From contig JAJJXM010000002.1 of the NCBI GenBank assembly GCA_024516155.1, positions 620,001 to 684,000 on the forward strand: a stretch of DNA of 64,000 nt. Direction: 5' to 3'. The DNA comes from Pyronema omphalodes (taxonomy: Eukaryota > Ascomycota > Pezizomycetes > Pezizales > Pyronemataceae). Below the pieces are notes generated by a model. It was given only the letters and a program-made list of their open reading frames with translations, was not told where the DNA came from and did no database searches. Both the position numbers and the translations under genes were made by a program. Position 1 is the first letter of the stretch; each line of letters begins with the position of its first letter. This document shows, one piece after another, positions 10,513 to 23,042 of the stretch.

Positions 10513-11157
10513 ATGCCATCCCTAAAATCCCTCCTCCGCTTCAGCTCCGTTAAATCCAAACCCAGCGAAACCTCCTCCACGCCCAGCAGCACCACCTCAT
10601 CCACCCCAACACCAACCTCAGCAGCACCAATCCCCGTCCCAGCCCGCTCAACCATCGGCACCATCAGCGGCCGCCGGCGCGTAACCTCCACCCCCACACA
10701 ACCAGAACCAGGCTTATTCAGTCCGCCAACATCAACCTCAACCCCCCGTGATCGGAATTATAACAGTAGTAACAATATCCCACAGCGCGCTGTATCAGTT
10801 TCAGTAGCGCAGTCTATGCACTCCCATAGCCAGTCGCAATCACTGTATCCCCCCAGCCCTCATAGCCCGAGAAGTCAGCGGACCCAAGGGGCTTGGGAAA
10901 AAACTACAGAAACTATGGAGACGATGGAAGAAAGGGTTCTACGGAAATCGCATGATACAGCACCGTTATGGAGATCGCCGGGAGGGAACTTTTCCTCTAT
11001 GGGGCAGGGGTCTACAGGGAAAGGGACGGATACAGGAAGAACAGGAGGAGGAGGAGGTGGTGGGGGAATGGTGGATACGGGGGCTGGTTTGCAGAATTCT
11101 CAGGGTGCGGCTTTGGCGGCGGCCGGCGCGGTTATGATTGCGGGGTCGTATTCTTAG
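10513..11157 (+). CDS. Hypothetical Ser/Thr/Pro-rich protein
   Basis: This intronless ORF of 214 residues begins at an ATG in a good fungal context (CCACCACAATGCC) after a long AC-rich leader. The N-terminus MPSLKSLLRFSSVKSK is basic and could be amphipathic. Residues 18-120 are dominated by Ser, Thr and Pro with repeated short SxP patches. A poly-Gly run lies around 178-185, and the tail is a small hydrophobic AALAAAGAVMIAG. The bulk looks intrinsically disordered. I recognise no domain. The leader, the start context and the length favour a real gene, but low complexity leaves doubt. It stands alone, 2.65 kb upstream of the DUF3431 gene on the same strand. Confidence 0.5.
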   Translation: MPSLKSLLRFSSVKSKPSETSSTPSSTTSSTPTPTSAAPIPVPARSTIGTISGRRRVTSTPTQPEPGLFSPPTSTSTPRDRNYNSSNNIPQRAVSVSVAQSMHSHSQSQSLYPPSPHSPRSQRTQGAWEKTTETMETMEERVLRKSHDTAPLWRSPGGNFSSMGQGSTGKGTDTGRTGGGGGGGGMVDTGAGLQNSQGAALAAAGAVMIAGSYS

Positions 11158-13810
11158 GTGGGCATTGGGGGAGGGGAGTCTTGGGGAGAAGGATTTACGA
11201 GATTGCAGTTGGGGAGGGGCAACTTGAGGAGGGGTAGCTTAGACAGGAGAAAGGATTCGCGGACGACTATGCTGTGTTTTACTGGGTGGGTGGGTGGGTG
11301 AGATTCAGGAGATGATCAACGGATATTTGAGGTTGATCCCATGAGCCCGGATCATGGTATGGTATTGATATGTGGTTGGTTCTGCATATCCAGGAATAAA
11401 TAAACAATACTACTGTCGTAATTTCCTCTACATATTCAAAAAGACATTCGCAAACAACCTACATATATACACTGCTATAATGTCTCCATACCTCCCTACC
11501 TCCATATACCTTCATTCCCACCAGTTCATCTCAGTAAACACACCCTCACACCCCAACCTAAAAGCGCAAAACGTTTGCACCCCCATCATCACCTATGATC
11601 TATCTAGTCTTGTCTCAACCGTAATTTCAACTGCCCTCGACGATCTCGATGATCTTGACGATCTTGACGATCTCGGTGATCTGCAATCCGCTAATCTACC
11701 ACTTGTTGACTTGGACCTACATATGTAGTTCCCCTGGCCCTGGTTCATTAGAAGCAGGGTCCCGGGACCCCATGTAGAGATTGGGGCTTGTGTACGTAGA
11801 TTATTTTGATGGGTGGCACGTTGGTTTCCGTTATGTGTGGTTTCTGTGGGTGTTGAGGTACTGGTTTGGATGGATTGGGTGTGGATATGGATGTGATAAG
11901 GTTGGGGTTGATGTCGGGATTGGAGGGATTGGAGTATGTGGTGTTGGTCAGGGTGATATGGTGATACTCTACGTACATCAAATACATATCCAACCCCCGG
12001 CCCCAGGTAGTGTAGTTACGGCATTTACTGTGATTGTGATGACGATTATAGCCATGTTGTCGTGTAGTTATTTCGTTCTGTAATCACGAACTTCCCCTCT
12101 CCAAGCTGGCGTCACGGATATGCCCATATGCTCCCTATATGCGGAGTTTCTAGTGTCGAGTATGGTTCTGGTGCCTATGTACATATGTCCAGTGTCGAGT
12201 CTGAAGTCTGGTGCCTGGAGCGCTATAGTAAAGCACGCTACACGCGCAAAATGCAGCATAGCATGATTCGACATTCCACATTCCACATTTCACTGTATGC
12301 TCATACGATCAATAATTTACATACATACGCCGTAAGCATTACTTTGTTCACGAAAGCTTTGCTCGGCGGATAAGAAGGAGATTAGGAAATGTGGAATTTC
12401 GAATATGTACATATAAACTGTACATCCACGGGGCTACGGAGGCGTGTCGCATATATATGTCATGCGTGTGGCTGATGTCTGATGTCTGCTGTCTGCTGTC
12501 TGCTGTCTGTTGTTTTCTGTGTTCTGTGTTCTGGCTGCTGTGCAAAAGATGAAGAAGCTTGTAACTATAGAAGAAGTTCATTAAGATATAATACAGGATA
12601 CCAGATGTACATATACATGCTATGTACTTACTGTCTTGCACATCTGTAACATACATTTGACGCGTCTTTTATTTTCGCCACGGAGCATGGTGAGACAGTT
12701 GTTTATCACGCGCGTGGGTGGTGGGAGGTTATGTTCGTAGTTTCTCGTTTATCACATTTTTTTTCTGTACATGGTGTCGACGTTAACATATTTCACCAAA
12801 TCCCGTGATAAGGCTACCTATGTACAGTAATTAAGATATGTAGCCGGACCCTGATCAACATGCAACCCGCAACGCGCAACGCGTATCTAAAATTGTGATT
12901 ATGCATATCTGCATATCTGCATATAAATCCACCGTGTCTGTACACGCGAAAGGTTAAGTAGAATTGAAGCTAATCGAATTTCCTATTCCGGTTATATCTG
13001 TAAGGTGCCTATGGTGAGACTACATAGCTGCCTAGTCTCTCGAACCAGTCGCCAAGAAGGGGTCACTGCGACGGACCGTTGGCGCAGCCTCTCAGCTTCT
13101 CAGCTTCTCAACTTCTCAGCGGCTCAGAGGCTCAGAGACTCAGCGGGCTGCGGCTCAGCCCCGTTGAATAGGATGTGCCAATGTGCCTATCTGCGTTCCA
13201 GATGCGGAGGCAATTAGGGGGAGGAGGGGTACCCGGGGGGGGGGAGGGGGTTTACGTCGACCCAACTCTAATTATCAGACGCCAATACCGTCAACAGAAG
13301 GTAAAAGGTAGAAAAGTAAGGCCTAAGTTATGTGTGACAAATTACTGCTGACATTGCCAGGCTGTACTCGTAGCCCAAGGAATGTGACTATCAAACTGTG
13401 TACAGTTGACCAACTACGTAAGCTGTATAGCCGCTAACTTTATTGTAGTTGGGTATAGTCGACAGGTGTGTACATTGCTTTGCATTCTCAACCCCCTTCC
13501 CTTGGACAGCTAGGTGTCCGGTACTTCCATTGAGAGGATCCTTCTTTATGGCTTTTATTTCCTTCTTCTATTTGCACTTATTTCCTCCCTCTTTCTTGTG
13601 CTTGCGCACTTCAATTGTGTACGCCAATCTTTTTTAACGACTGCTGACGACCCCCCTACGCGCGGACAACCATTTACCAAGACCATAACAACTTTCGAGC
13701 TCTTTCATCTAGTAAAAACGGGGTTACTAGACTCACCTTGGTACGACAATTTTACTACTGCTACTACCACTACTACTACAACAACATACTCAGCAACTCG
13801 TGGACACAAT
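11158..13810. other. Intergenic region, no gene recognised
   Basis: Short repeats seen include GATCTTGAC-type 9-mers (about 11640-11685, reading LDD), TGTCTGC repeats (about 12478-12515), a GA/CTCAG-rich block (13085-13150) and a G-rich run at 13228-13248. The last 70 bp before the next gene carry ACT/CTA triplets. ORFs here look like noise. Confidence 0.6.
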
Positions 13811-14944
13811 ATGGTTCGATACCCCGAGTTGAACCTCAGACCATACCCGGATCAACGTAGTCGATTCTCGCGTTTATTCTCCACCTGGCGTCGCATTATC
13901 ACCGCGTCGGTTCTTGCGGTATCGGCGCTATTATTTGTTGTTTCGCTTCTGTACTCGAAGCTGGAAGTGCATATCCGGCGGATTGATGTCGTGACGAATC
14001 CCATTGGTATGATTGTCTTTCTTCCTTCGTTGCTTTCAATCACCTTCCACATCTTCCACATCCTTCGCAATGGCCATCATAACAAAAACAACATCAACAA
14101 CATATAATATCTAACACCCCACCTAGTCCTTCCCCCCGCCAAAATCGACCACCAATACCAACCACCCCACCGTTTCGAAATCGTAATCGCCCACTACAGC
14201 GAACCCCTCGCGGAACTCAACAACGTTCTCGAATCCCTCCAACGTCTCCCAAACCTCCGCCAACTCTCCCCCATCATCACTCTCTACTCCAAAAACCCCT
14301 CCATCTCGGACGACACCTACCAATCCCTCGTCCCCTCTGCACGGGTGATCCGCCATGCCAACAATGGTCGCGAGGGAGGAACATATCTCCACCATCTTCT
14401 ATCCCGCTACAATGAACTAGCAGAACATACCCTGTTTATGCAAGCCGAAGTTCATAACCTTCCCTACTTCCTTCGACATATCGAGGAGTTTTTTGATCCT
14501 GAACGAACGGGGTTTCTTCCCCTTAGCTTCACGGGGAGAACTTGTGAGTTGTCGAGATGTGTGGATGAGTTTGGGTATAGGGAAACGAGAGGGGATATTC
14601 CGGCGCTGTATATGCGCCTTTATGATCAGTTACCGGAGAGGGGAAGGATTAGTATTAATTATAAGGGACAGTTTATTGTTAGTGCGAAGAGAGCAAGAGG
14701 GGTTAAGAAGGATGTGCTGGAGCTGCTGCATCAGACGGTGGAAAGTGAAAAAAGGGGAAGGGGCTTTGGGTATACGTTGGAGAGGATTTGGGGGTTTGTG
14801 TTTAATTGTGCGGATGGAGAGATGGCGGTAAGGTGTGGGAGGGACACGTTTTGGAAGGGCAGAGGGGAGAAGGACATTGACAGTTGCTCGTGTTTGGATC
14901 CGGAGATCCGTCGGGGTAATGCCAGGGAAAAAAGGGAATTGTAA
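13811..14944 (+). CDS. DUF3431 family protein, N-terminally membrane-anchored, 2 exons
   Basis: Exon 1 is 13811-14006 and exon 2 is 14127-14944, with a 120-bp intron (GTATGA..ACCTAG, branch-like CTAAC). The phase works across NPI-V-LPPAK, giving 337 residues. Residues 29-48 form one transmembrane helix after a basic N-terminus (STWRR), suggesting a type II anchor with the domain in the secretory lumen. The DUF3431 core starts at FEIVIAHYSEPL. It continues with VIRHANNGREGGTYLHHLL, HTLFMQAEVHN, INYKGQFIVSA and GYTLERIWGFVF, all typical of this fungal family of unknown function, which resembles glycosyltransferase-like proteins. The ATG was chosen because it directly precedes the anchor and follows a triplet-rich leader. 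Upstream in-frame sequence is hydrophobic low complexity. Confidence 0.85.
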
Positions 14945-15970
14945 AATCATTGAGAAAAAAAAAAAGAAAATAGACTATAAATAATGAATTAATTAATTGT
15001 TAATGATTTTTCTAACACTTCATGCTGGAATTTTATGTATACTAAATTTTTCTTTTTTTTGCCTTGGGATTCTTAGGTGTAATGTCAGGGTCTTGTGCAC
15101 TCCACAATGGGTTAGAAATCAGAATGAAATATGGAAATCGAAAATAATAATGGTAGTAACAAGAATGGTAATAACAAGAATGGTAATAATGTTAAAGAAG
15201 GAGGGGGGACTTAGTCGGCAGCTTACGGTAAAGGGAAAATAAAAAATAAAAGATATGAAACAGAAGATAAAAGATAATATAAATGTTTTTTTTTTCTTTG
15301 TGGATAATGGGTAAGTAGATAGATCAATAAAAACAATGAACACAAAACCAGGAAACTCTCTGTTGAAAACTTTCTAGAGGAACTTTCGAGGAAACTTCAT
15401 AGGTGAACTATATCGGGGATATATCAAGGAACATAATAGGGGCGCTGTATAGGTTACAGGAATATCATGTCGTGGTCGTGGCGTGAATATTATTCTGTTT
15501 TGTTTTGTTTTCTTTTGTTCTGTTTTTTTCTATTCTGTTAAGGTTACCATACGCAGGCAGCAGGCTGGTTTATGTAAACTTGAATGGATGGTTGGTTATG
15601 AAGTTCCTTCACTGAGATGTATCTATGAAGCTGTGAAGTTGTGTATTCGGGGATTCGGAGAATCTGTCGTTATAGTTGGAGCGTGGATAAGTGCAGAAAA
15701 AATTGGGGCTGGCTATAAAAGATAAAAATAAGCTAAACAGTTCATATCCCGGAGCAACACATTACATGCGTATTTAGCAATATTAGGCTTATATTTTTTT
15801 ATTTTGATAGTAGGTACACAAGCATGAAGAAAAGGAGAAATGTTATGAGACCTTTAGAAGCGGTTAGAAGTGTTAAACTTTGACTGTTGAGGGAAGTGGA
15901 TGGATATTGATGTTTCATCATCGTATATACCCCCCTTATATCCTTTCCATTCTTTCTGTCGGAAATACTT

Positions 15971-16015
15971 ATGAATACCTGTGAATACCTGTGAATACCT
16001 GTGAATACCTGTGGA
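15971..16015. repeat. 10-bp tandem repeat
   Basis: Four to five head-to-tail copies of GTGAATACCT are present, the last diverged to GTGGATACTT. Confidence 0.85.
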
Positions 16016-16224
16016 TACTTACTTTTTATTATACCTAATCCACTCACTTGTATCTACAGGTAACACCTCGAGCTATCGTTTCCTCTAGGTTTGGCTCTGG
16101 GATTTTCTTCGTCTAAGGTGCTGTCGTCTTTAAATGGAGGAGGGGATAGGATGTGGGAATGGTTGGAAGTTGGATGGTTCGGATGGTATATACTACGGCG
16201 GGAATTGGCAGGATGGAGGATTCA

Positions 16225-16494
16225 GGATTGGGGATTGGGGATTGGGGATTGGGGATTGGGGATTGGGGATTGGGGATTGGGGATTGGGGATTGGGGATTG
16301 GGGATTGGGGATTGGGGATTGGGGATTGGGGATTGGGAATTGGGGATTGGGGATTGGGGATTGGGGATTGGGGATTGGGGATTGGGGATTGGGGATTGGG
16401 GATTGGGGATTGGGGATTGGGGATTGGGGATTGGGGATTGGGGATTGGGGATTGGGGATTGGGGATTGGGGATTGGGGATTGGGGATTGGGGAT
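16225..16494. repeat. GGGGATT heptamer array, about 38 copies
   Basis: This 270-bp run of the heptamer is almost perfect, with one visible G-to-A variant (GGGAATT) near 16338. Because the unit is 7 bp, every plus-strand frame reads the same Gly-Leu-Gly-Ile-Gly-Asp-Trp cycle, which creates three artificial ORFs. Every unit has a G4 run, so quadruplex formation on the plus strand is expected. It resembles telomeric DNA in style only; no TTAGGG tract is seen. Confidence 0.97.
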
Positions 16495-19400
16495 AGGTTG
16501 GGGCAGGGAATACTGTAGATTGGGTCTTCGGTTGACGAGACTGAGAGGGGATTTCAGGAATATGGAGATTGAAAGAACGGAGGATATTGCAGTATGTTAT
16601 ATAGAGACGGTAGAGTATTTTTGGTGTCGGAAAGTTTGGATTTAATAGTCACCCTCCATTCCGGAAATCTTCATAAACGTATTAAAACCAAAAACAACTC
16701 TATCAATTCCCAGGACGATTTGACAAAACTCCCAAGTTATCCGTATGGAACGTTATAAACGCTGTGCATTGGTTCTTAATAGCCTACTACGCTACATTTC
16801 TCCATCTTCATGATACCTTCCACCCCCTCACAAGCGGTTCCGGTAATTTCATCCACCATCATAGAATATCGCTCGTTAAACCGCTTGCTGCATCTACGAC
16901 ATATTTGCAAACCCGTAATAGGGCTGGAGCTTGAAGGGTAAACTGTTTGCTTTTTCGTTTCCTCTCTCTGTTTTTGACGGCTTCTTTCTAGGGGGGCTTA
17001 GTTTTGCTATGATGGACGCTGTATGCTTCTCTTCTTTCTGCTTACTTGTTTGCTCTTTTTTTCTTTATTACTTATTGTTGGCAGATGTCGCGGGAAGGAG
17101 ATTGGATAGCCTTTTGGTAACGAAATATCCCCCCGTATGAAAAAGTCTGTACTGCGCAGTCCTGTTGGCCAATGCAGAGATATGTTATTGCCGTGGATTG
17201 AGGCTGTGGATTAGTGAGAGTAGCCATTGGTGTGTTAGTATCTCACCAACTACATGTGTCTATGCAAATAGTCCACAGAAAAGATGTTCTGGAAGTGGTG
17301 TATCAACGATGTTAACCTTTTTCTTGGAAGAAAAAAAAAAAACTCAAACCAACTGATAAGTATTCGAAGTAGAAGATTTTCAAAACTGGGCGTCAAGATG
17401 ATTGCCATGGTTCCAATTTCCTAGACTGGATGCAAATGTTGAGTATGGCTGGAATGTTTCGGACATCCGAATCTTCCCAGTGAATGTACCCTGTGTTACA
17501 CTGACATCTAAGGTAGATCATGTGATGGAATCGTCCTATCATTTTTTCGGTAACCTGAGTGATGGCAAACGAGAAAGCAAAATACTTCAGCTCCTAATGC
17601 CGCACTAATCACCGAATCACACCAATTGAGTGTAGGTGGATGATTGTTGCCCTATTAAATGACATTGTATATTTTTTATGATGGTTCACAAAAGCCACCG
17701 CACGGAAATCCCGTATCCAGCCCCACCGGTTGATATCAACCTCATGGGGGAGTATTCATGCATGTTCAATGACCATATCTCCAAGGGTACTACGCTGTGT
17801 TGTCAAGCCATTCCCATGACAAATAGTTTCGGTGTAGAGAGATAGCTGTCCAGTCGATCCTTCGCAAGGACCGTCGTCTATCAATTTATGTGGAGGCCAA
17901 TGCTCGCTGTAATCTACATCCCTTTTCAACGATAGCATCATAATGCAGTAACCATACATAGCTGCTGTCCAACATATCTTAGAGGAGCAACAGTGGTATG
18001 TCTATCGTTCGAGCAGAACATATAGACGGAACGGGTTAGATGGAGCATGATGCGTCAAATTTCAGATCTAAGATATGTCTGACCGCATCTGGTGAACTTC
18101 TGAAACTTCAACATCGCACTGATGTTTGATCCACCTGATTCAAATGATCCGATATTTACGATGTGTCATATCAGCTTCGGCTGATTTTGTCTGAAGATTT
18201 TGATGTGGCGTTCAAGACATGTCTCCAAACGGAGATTGCATTTTGAAGTTTAAAAAGATGAAATTGGAAGTCATAGCACTGGTGGATCAGAGGTGATGCC
18301 ACTTTTGCGTCGGCTACAACCTTGACTTTCAAACAGCGCGGATTGGAGCGGCTTTTCCCCAAATTTCACCAGCATTAGATGCCTGCAATTGCATAGATCC
18401 CTTGATTGAAGGCAAATATCGTCATCAGCTTACCATCCACAAGGTCTCAACTCAAATAACTACCGGTAGTTTCCAAAGACGTTCAAAAACCTAGGGTTTA
18501 ACCCCGCGGTCTGGACCTTGTGGTTGCGGGGCATCGGTGCTTATGCGCGAGCCACGGTGGCGGTTGATCGGCGACCCCAAGATTCAAGACCTGATTGACG
18601 GGATTCAAGGCAAGGATATCTGAAGTCTCAGTCTCAACGAGATGAGCCAAAGAAAAATGAACAGATTTTTGCCTGATGCAATACTACAACGCGTATGTGT
18701 AACGACGTATCATGACGTGGGCTGATGCTCCGAGACGTTGCATGTGTATCTCAGACCACAACATCGGAAGCGAAGGAGGGGGGGCTTCCTCAACCCTACC
18801 CAATATTAAGCCACGCTGTTTTGTGACGTCCAATCACGTCTTTTCGGAACACTAAATCTGATCGTCGCGTGCATCCTGCAATCCTTCATGGTCCGGTTGT
18901 CACGTTTTTCCCGAAGGGTCCACAGCTGGAACCCCTGATCCGGCGAATAAACATCCGCCTGTAGATTCTGTCGATCTAGAACATCCCCACGAAAATAGAC
19001 GAGGTGCAATTCCGAGGAAGTATCATCCAAACACCCTTTTATTTTTTCTAATCTGGTACAGGTAGGTGCGGGGAAGAAAAGCCTACTTTACTACCGGATT
19101 ATCCCTCCCTTCTCTTAATCCTCGCTTCAATGCAAGCAATTTCAAATCTATCCCAACCACTTCCACTGCCACATATAACCTACACTAGTTTCTGTTTCCC
19201 TTCGAAATATCATTTGTCATGGTCAACCTCATCTCATACCAACCTACTCGCCATCAGATCGTATAGCGAGTGATAACTGGTGATGATCGTCTGATGCGGC
19301 TCATGCGGCTTCGGGTGTTGCTCGGAAACTCATGATCAAACTCCGCGGAGCTCGGTCGGACGGCCGTAGTTGAACTTCGGAAGTTTCCCGAAATCCATCA

Positions 19401-19640
19401 TCGGGCTGACTTTTTTTGTTTTTAACCGGCTCTTGACTTGGCGATCGAACGCCAGCCGTTGGGAGGTGTGACCCGGTCCTCGCTTCTAGCTACCAGCTCT
19501 GCTAAGTATAACTGTAGATCCAAATCTCCGCACCGGGAATATTTCAAGCCAAAACTTTCAACCACGCAACATCACCAACACGCCATTTTTACCATCCTAA
19601 AACACCCCTCCATCTTCCCCCGCACTCATTTTTCCCAATC

Positions 19641-20431
19641 ATGTCCCTTACCGACACCAAAACCCCGCCGCAGTGCTGCGCTGACTTTTGTCTTATTCCC
19701 GTATGTGTGCCTTCTTAAATCCACACGTTGCCTGCCCTGAATTACTCGCCTCTTACATATCATACGCTTGCCCCGACTCCTCCACTAGCCACTATGCTAA
19801 CATCGCCAGCACAGATGGGAGTCGAGAGCGCCTCGGTGAGCCCATACATTGCCAAAGTCCAGACTCTGTTGCAAGAAAGTGGTTTGGAATACCACATGCA
19901 TGCAAATGGAACTACCGTTGGTATGTGTTTCTCGCCATGTGCGCTTGCAGGGAAGAACTCGTGCTGATCGGACTATGGTGTAGAGGGTAGCTGGGAAGCT
20001 GGTAAGTACATATGCTTAAATCTTTACCCCGCCGCCGCCGCCGCCGTGTGACCAGACCAGCGGCGAGGAATAGGCGATGGATTGGATGGCCTGCTGATGG
20101 CGAGGATCACTTCTAGTTTTCAAGGTGATCGGTCAGGCTCACGGCATGCTCCATGATCAGGGCGTAGTCAGGGTTCACACTGATATCAGAGTTGGCTCCA
20201 GGTAAGAGTCCGCCTCGTTCACCGCCCTACCTTCTCCTCAACCTTTCTCTCCCTCCCATGGATCAATCCATCCCATCATAAGGGGGGGTATTAGATCTCA
20301 ATTCCCGCCCTACAAAATATCCCATACCGGGACCGCCGCTGATATGGCTACGGGCAATCAGGACCGACAAGCACGAAACGGCCAAGAGTAAGGTTGCCTC
20401 CGTTGAGAAGATTCTTAGTGGTGGCAAATAA
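19641..20431 (+). CDS. UPF0045/Ecm15-like small thiamine-binding-fold protein, 5 exons
   Basis: Exons are 19641-19700, 19815-19920, 19984-20001 (18 nt), 20117-20201 and 20362-20431; all phases fit and the product has 112 residues. The assembled protein follows the UPF0045/MTH1187 pattern: CCADFCLIP, then [71 protein letters not shown]. Yeast Ecm15, recalled as 104 residues with HTDIRVGTRTDKHQTAQ, matches closely. Family members are small ferredoxin-like proteins, and some bind thiamine. The role in fungi is unclear; ECM15 was named from a cell-wall screen. The 18-nt exon 3 supplies only the EGSWEA segment yet is needed for the conserved motif. Introns are 114, 63, 115 and 160 bp. I consider the model strong because four independent junctions restore conserved residues. 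Confidence 0.87.
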
Positions 20432-23042
20432 ATCGGCATGTGGGCCGACTGGTCTTTTGCCTCCGGGTATCTCTACCACTGAGGAAATCTGGGGCAAGGC
20501 CGTGAGGAGACCAGCCCGTGATTGTTACATCGCATACCATACTTTTTTTTACCAACACCCAGACCAAAAAAAAAAAAAATTGGCGTTCAAATGCGCACTT
20601 GTTACGTTTACATAAAGCTTCTTCTTTATATTCAAATTCTTGCTGAATTCCATCGCATGTGCATCTGGTGCCCGAAACGGAAGAAATGGCGTTGGACGGA
20701 TATAGTACAAGAGCGGCCCGCTGGCAAAAACCCTCGACGACAATGCCCTTGTACTGGAAATTTGGCGCCGCAGCAGTGTGTGGCGATCAGTGTTGCATCG
20801 GTCTTTCCAGGAGTTCTGCCGGTGCTGGATGTGATTCAACCTGGTCCAGGATTGTAGGGAGCATGCCCGTTGCACGCCTGAAGAACTAAAACATGCAAAG
20901 GATATAAGAAAAATTGCCACAAAATCACAAGCACGGCAGAATAGGGCCCCTTCTGTCATCATAGCAACGATAAACGAGCCATTGGGTCCCTTTATGCTGC
21001 CGACGGTGGACCGTGGCCATTGAGAATTTACTCCTGTTAATAGAGCAGTGCTATCCCCATGGACTTCCGTTTGCCGTGGAAGAGGCCCTGCTCATAAGTG
21101 CGCGATATATCTTTTTACTTTTGGGGCAGATACAGATTTCAAGATTCACAACACAGCTACATACCTCCTACCTTGTACTCCAGCTACATGAAACAACGCA
21201 CCTACGGATGTACCATCACCTCCGTGGACGTATAGTTAGGCGCGAAGCAAGATGCAGGGAACTCTACAACGTCATCCGACCGAAACTCGTCTCGATCTAT
21301 CACCAGGCGCAAGATCTTGGACCTCTTACGGCTTGTCAACGATGGCCCGGCTTAATCCGTCGGGGCCAAGAAGGTGTAAGGCCCCAGCATGCATCGTGAG
21401 GCAAGGCTGAATATGGAAAAGATCGACACGGACGTCCGTACGGGCCGAGTGACGGCTCATGAATGCATCCCTTGGGAGTGCAGAGAAGGCACCTTCTACT
21501 TGAGCGTTGACCAACCAAACGGCAGAACCCGCCGGCAGGCTGAATCCCAGTTATATACGTCTCTAGACAGATGGATCGACCATCTGCAGCATCGATTATG
21601 CGGCCTTAAATGCTGTAACGATGAAGATCATTCCCAGCAGCTATTTCATTCCACCGGCAGACTCCTGAAGAAATTGGCGTCTGGGACTGAGTTGCAGCAG
21701 ATAAGACTTGTACCAATGCATAGATCTACCGAGGCTTTGCTGTCAAATTTTTTTTGAAAAGAATAGTTGGATGGATGCTTCCGACAAGAACGTGCCGTCC
21801 ACGTCGCCGATAATCCGTTCGTGACGATCAGCTGAGACGTCCCGACGATCGATTGGTGCCCTCACCACGGCTACACCAGCTTAGCAGCAACCGACCCATA
21901 TGCGTTGTGGATCACCGTCTCTAGAATCCTGTATTCGGATTTAGGAACCGTCAGATCGGGTCGGAGAGACGCGTTTGCGAGGGATATAAAGGGTCCCTGA
22001 ATATCTTCCGCAAGAATATGCTAACTGCACACGCCAAAAATCGTCACGATAATCAGCTATCAAACAAAATCAACATAGCAACATGAATTTTATAGACAGA
22101 ATTACACACAGCAACTCACTCGAATTTCTTCGAATCCACTGCTCCAATCACATCTTACCACTGACGTCACAGTCAATTTTCTCTGTGAACAAGAATTTCT
22201 AGAGCAATCACCAATCCGGAGATAACGACGACGTGCTGTTCTTCGTTTCGCGCATTCTGATGCGCCGATCGTCCATTCAGAATTTACGCATATGGTGTTG
22301 TAAATCGTTCCTGGAAGATTTCTACAGGTTGTCCTTATAGCGGTTAGCAAGGCTTCACTGGTGGCAGATTTGGGTATAAGATACTGGAGGCAATATGATT
22401 GTGATGATTTATTCGCGTATGTTGCTCGCAGACTTTTCTACATGGGGGATTTCGGCATATTTATCACTTCATGTGGCATGTGCTATCAGAGCCAGCGTCT
22501 GGTACGCAACACAAGATCTGACTGGTTGCATATTAGGACCATAATTATATTGGCGTTCGACATGCTCTACAATTGGTCAACCACGCCGAATAAAAAAAAT
22601 AAATTTTGAGTGAAACCGACTGGTAATTATTAAATTTGGATTGATATAAGAACTCTAGTTTCCATAGGAGGAACTCTGGGCTAACATGGATATAAGAAAG
22701 ATTATAAGAAAAGTAATAAAGAAACCGAACCGTTCCATTCACAACCCCGGCCTCTATATGCTTACCCAATAGACACAATTAAACACCCTCTTTCCTACCA
22801 AATAAGAAGAAAATGTGGATCAAAAATCCCCACAAAAGGTCGAAAGAAAGCCGTTGGGAAGTTCGGAACGAGGCAATACAGCACTCTGAACCCGTAGCTA
22901 CCCCTTGATTGATAGGAATTCCACCGTTTGAGAGAGGAAGAAATGCCACCGGATATCAGGAAACCTTCGAACACCATTTGAAAATGCTAAACAAACTCCG
23001 CTAATTTCCAACTGCATGTCCCTTCGGACGAAATTAACACCA
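20432..23042. other. 2.6-kb region, no gene recognised
   Basis: It includes a short A-tract near 20567-20579 and several ORFs of 60-137 codons without recognisable motifs or good start context. Parts may be decayed coding sequence, but I cannot name any. Confidence 0.5.

Larger units (their letters stand above)
14945..19640. other. 4.7-kb region without a recognisable gene; contains heptamer array
   Basis: AT-rich sequence follows the DUF3431 gene (14945-15350). GTGAATACCT 10-mers repeat at about 15971-16015, then comes the GGGGATT array. Sequence from 16500 to 19640 has only short unrecognised ORFs. The 19440-19640 part is probably the leader of the next gene. Confidence 0.55.

Noticed and set aside
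16091..16645. Three overlapping plus-strand ORFs of 120-184 codons
   Set aside because: They are created by the 7-bp repeat, which reads the same peptide in all frames.
19425..19510. tRNA-like sequence on the minus strand (GGCGTTCGATCGCC near a TAGCAGAGCTGGTAG-like stretch)
   Set aside because: The T-loop and stem do not pair in the standard register and no acceptor stem could be formed.
21013..21757. Two plus-strand ORFs of 128 and 122 codons
   Set aside because: There is no family pattern, the start contexts are poor and the frames do not join by credible splicing.
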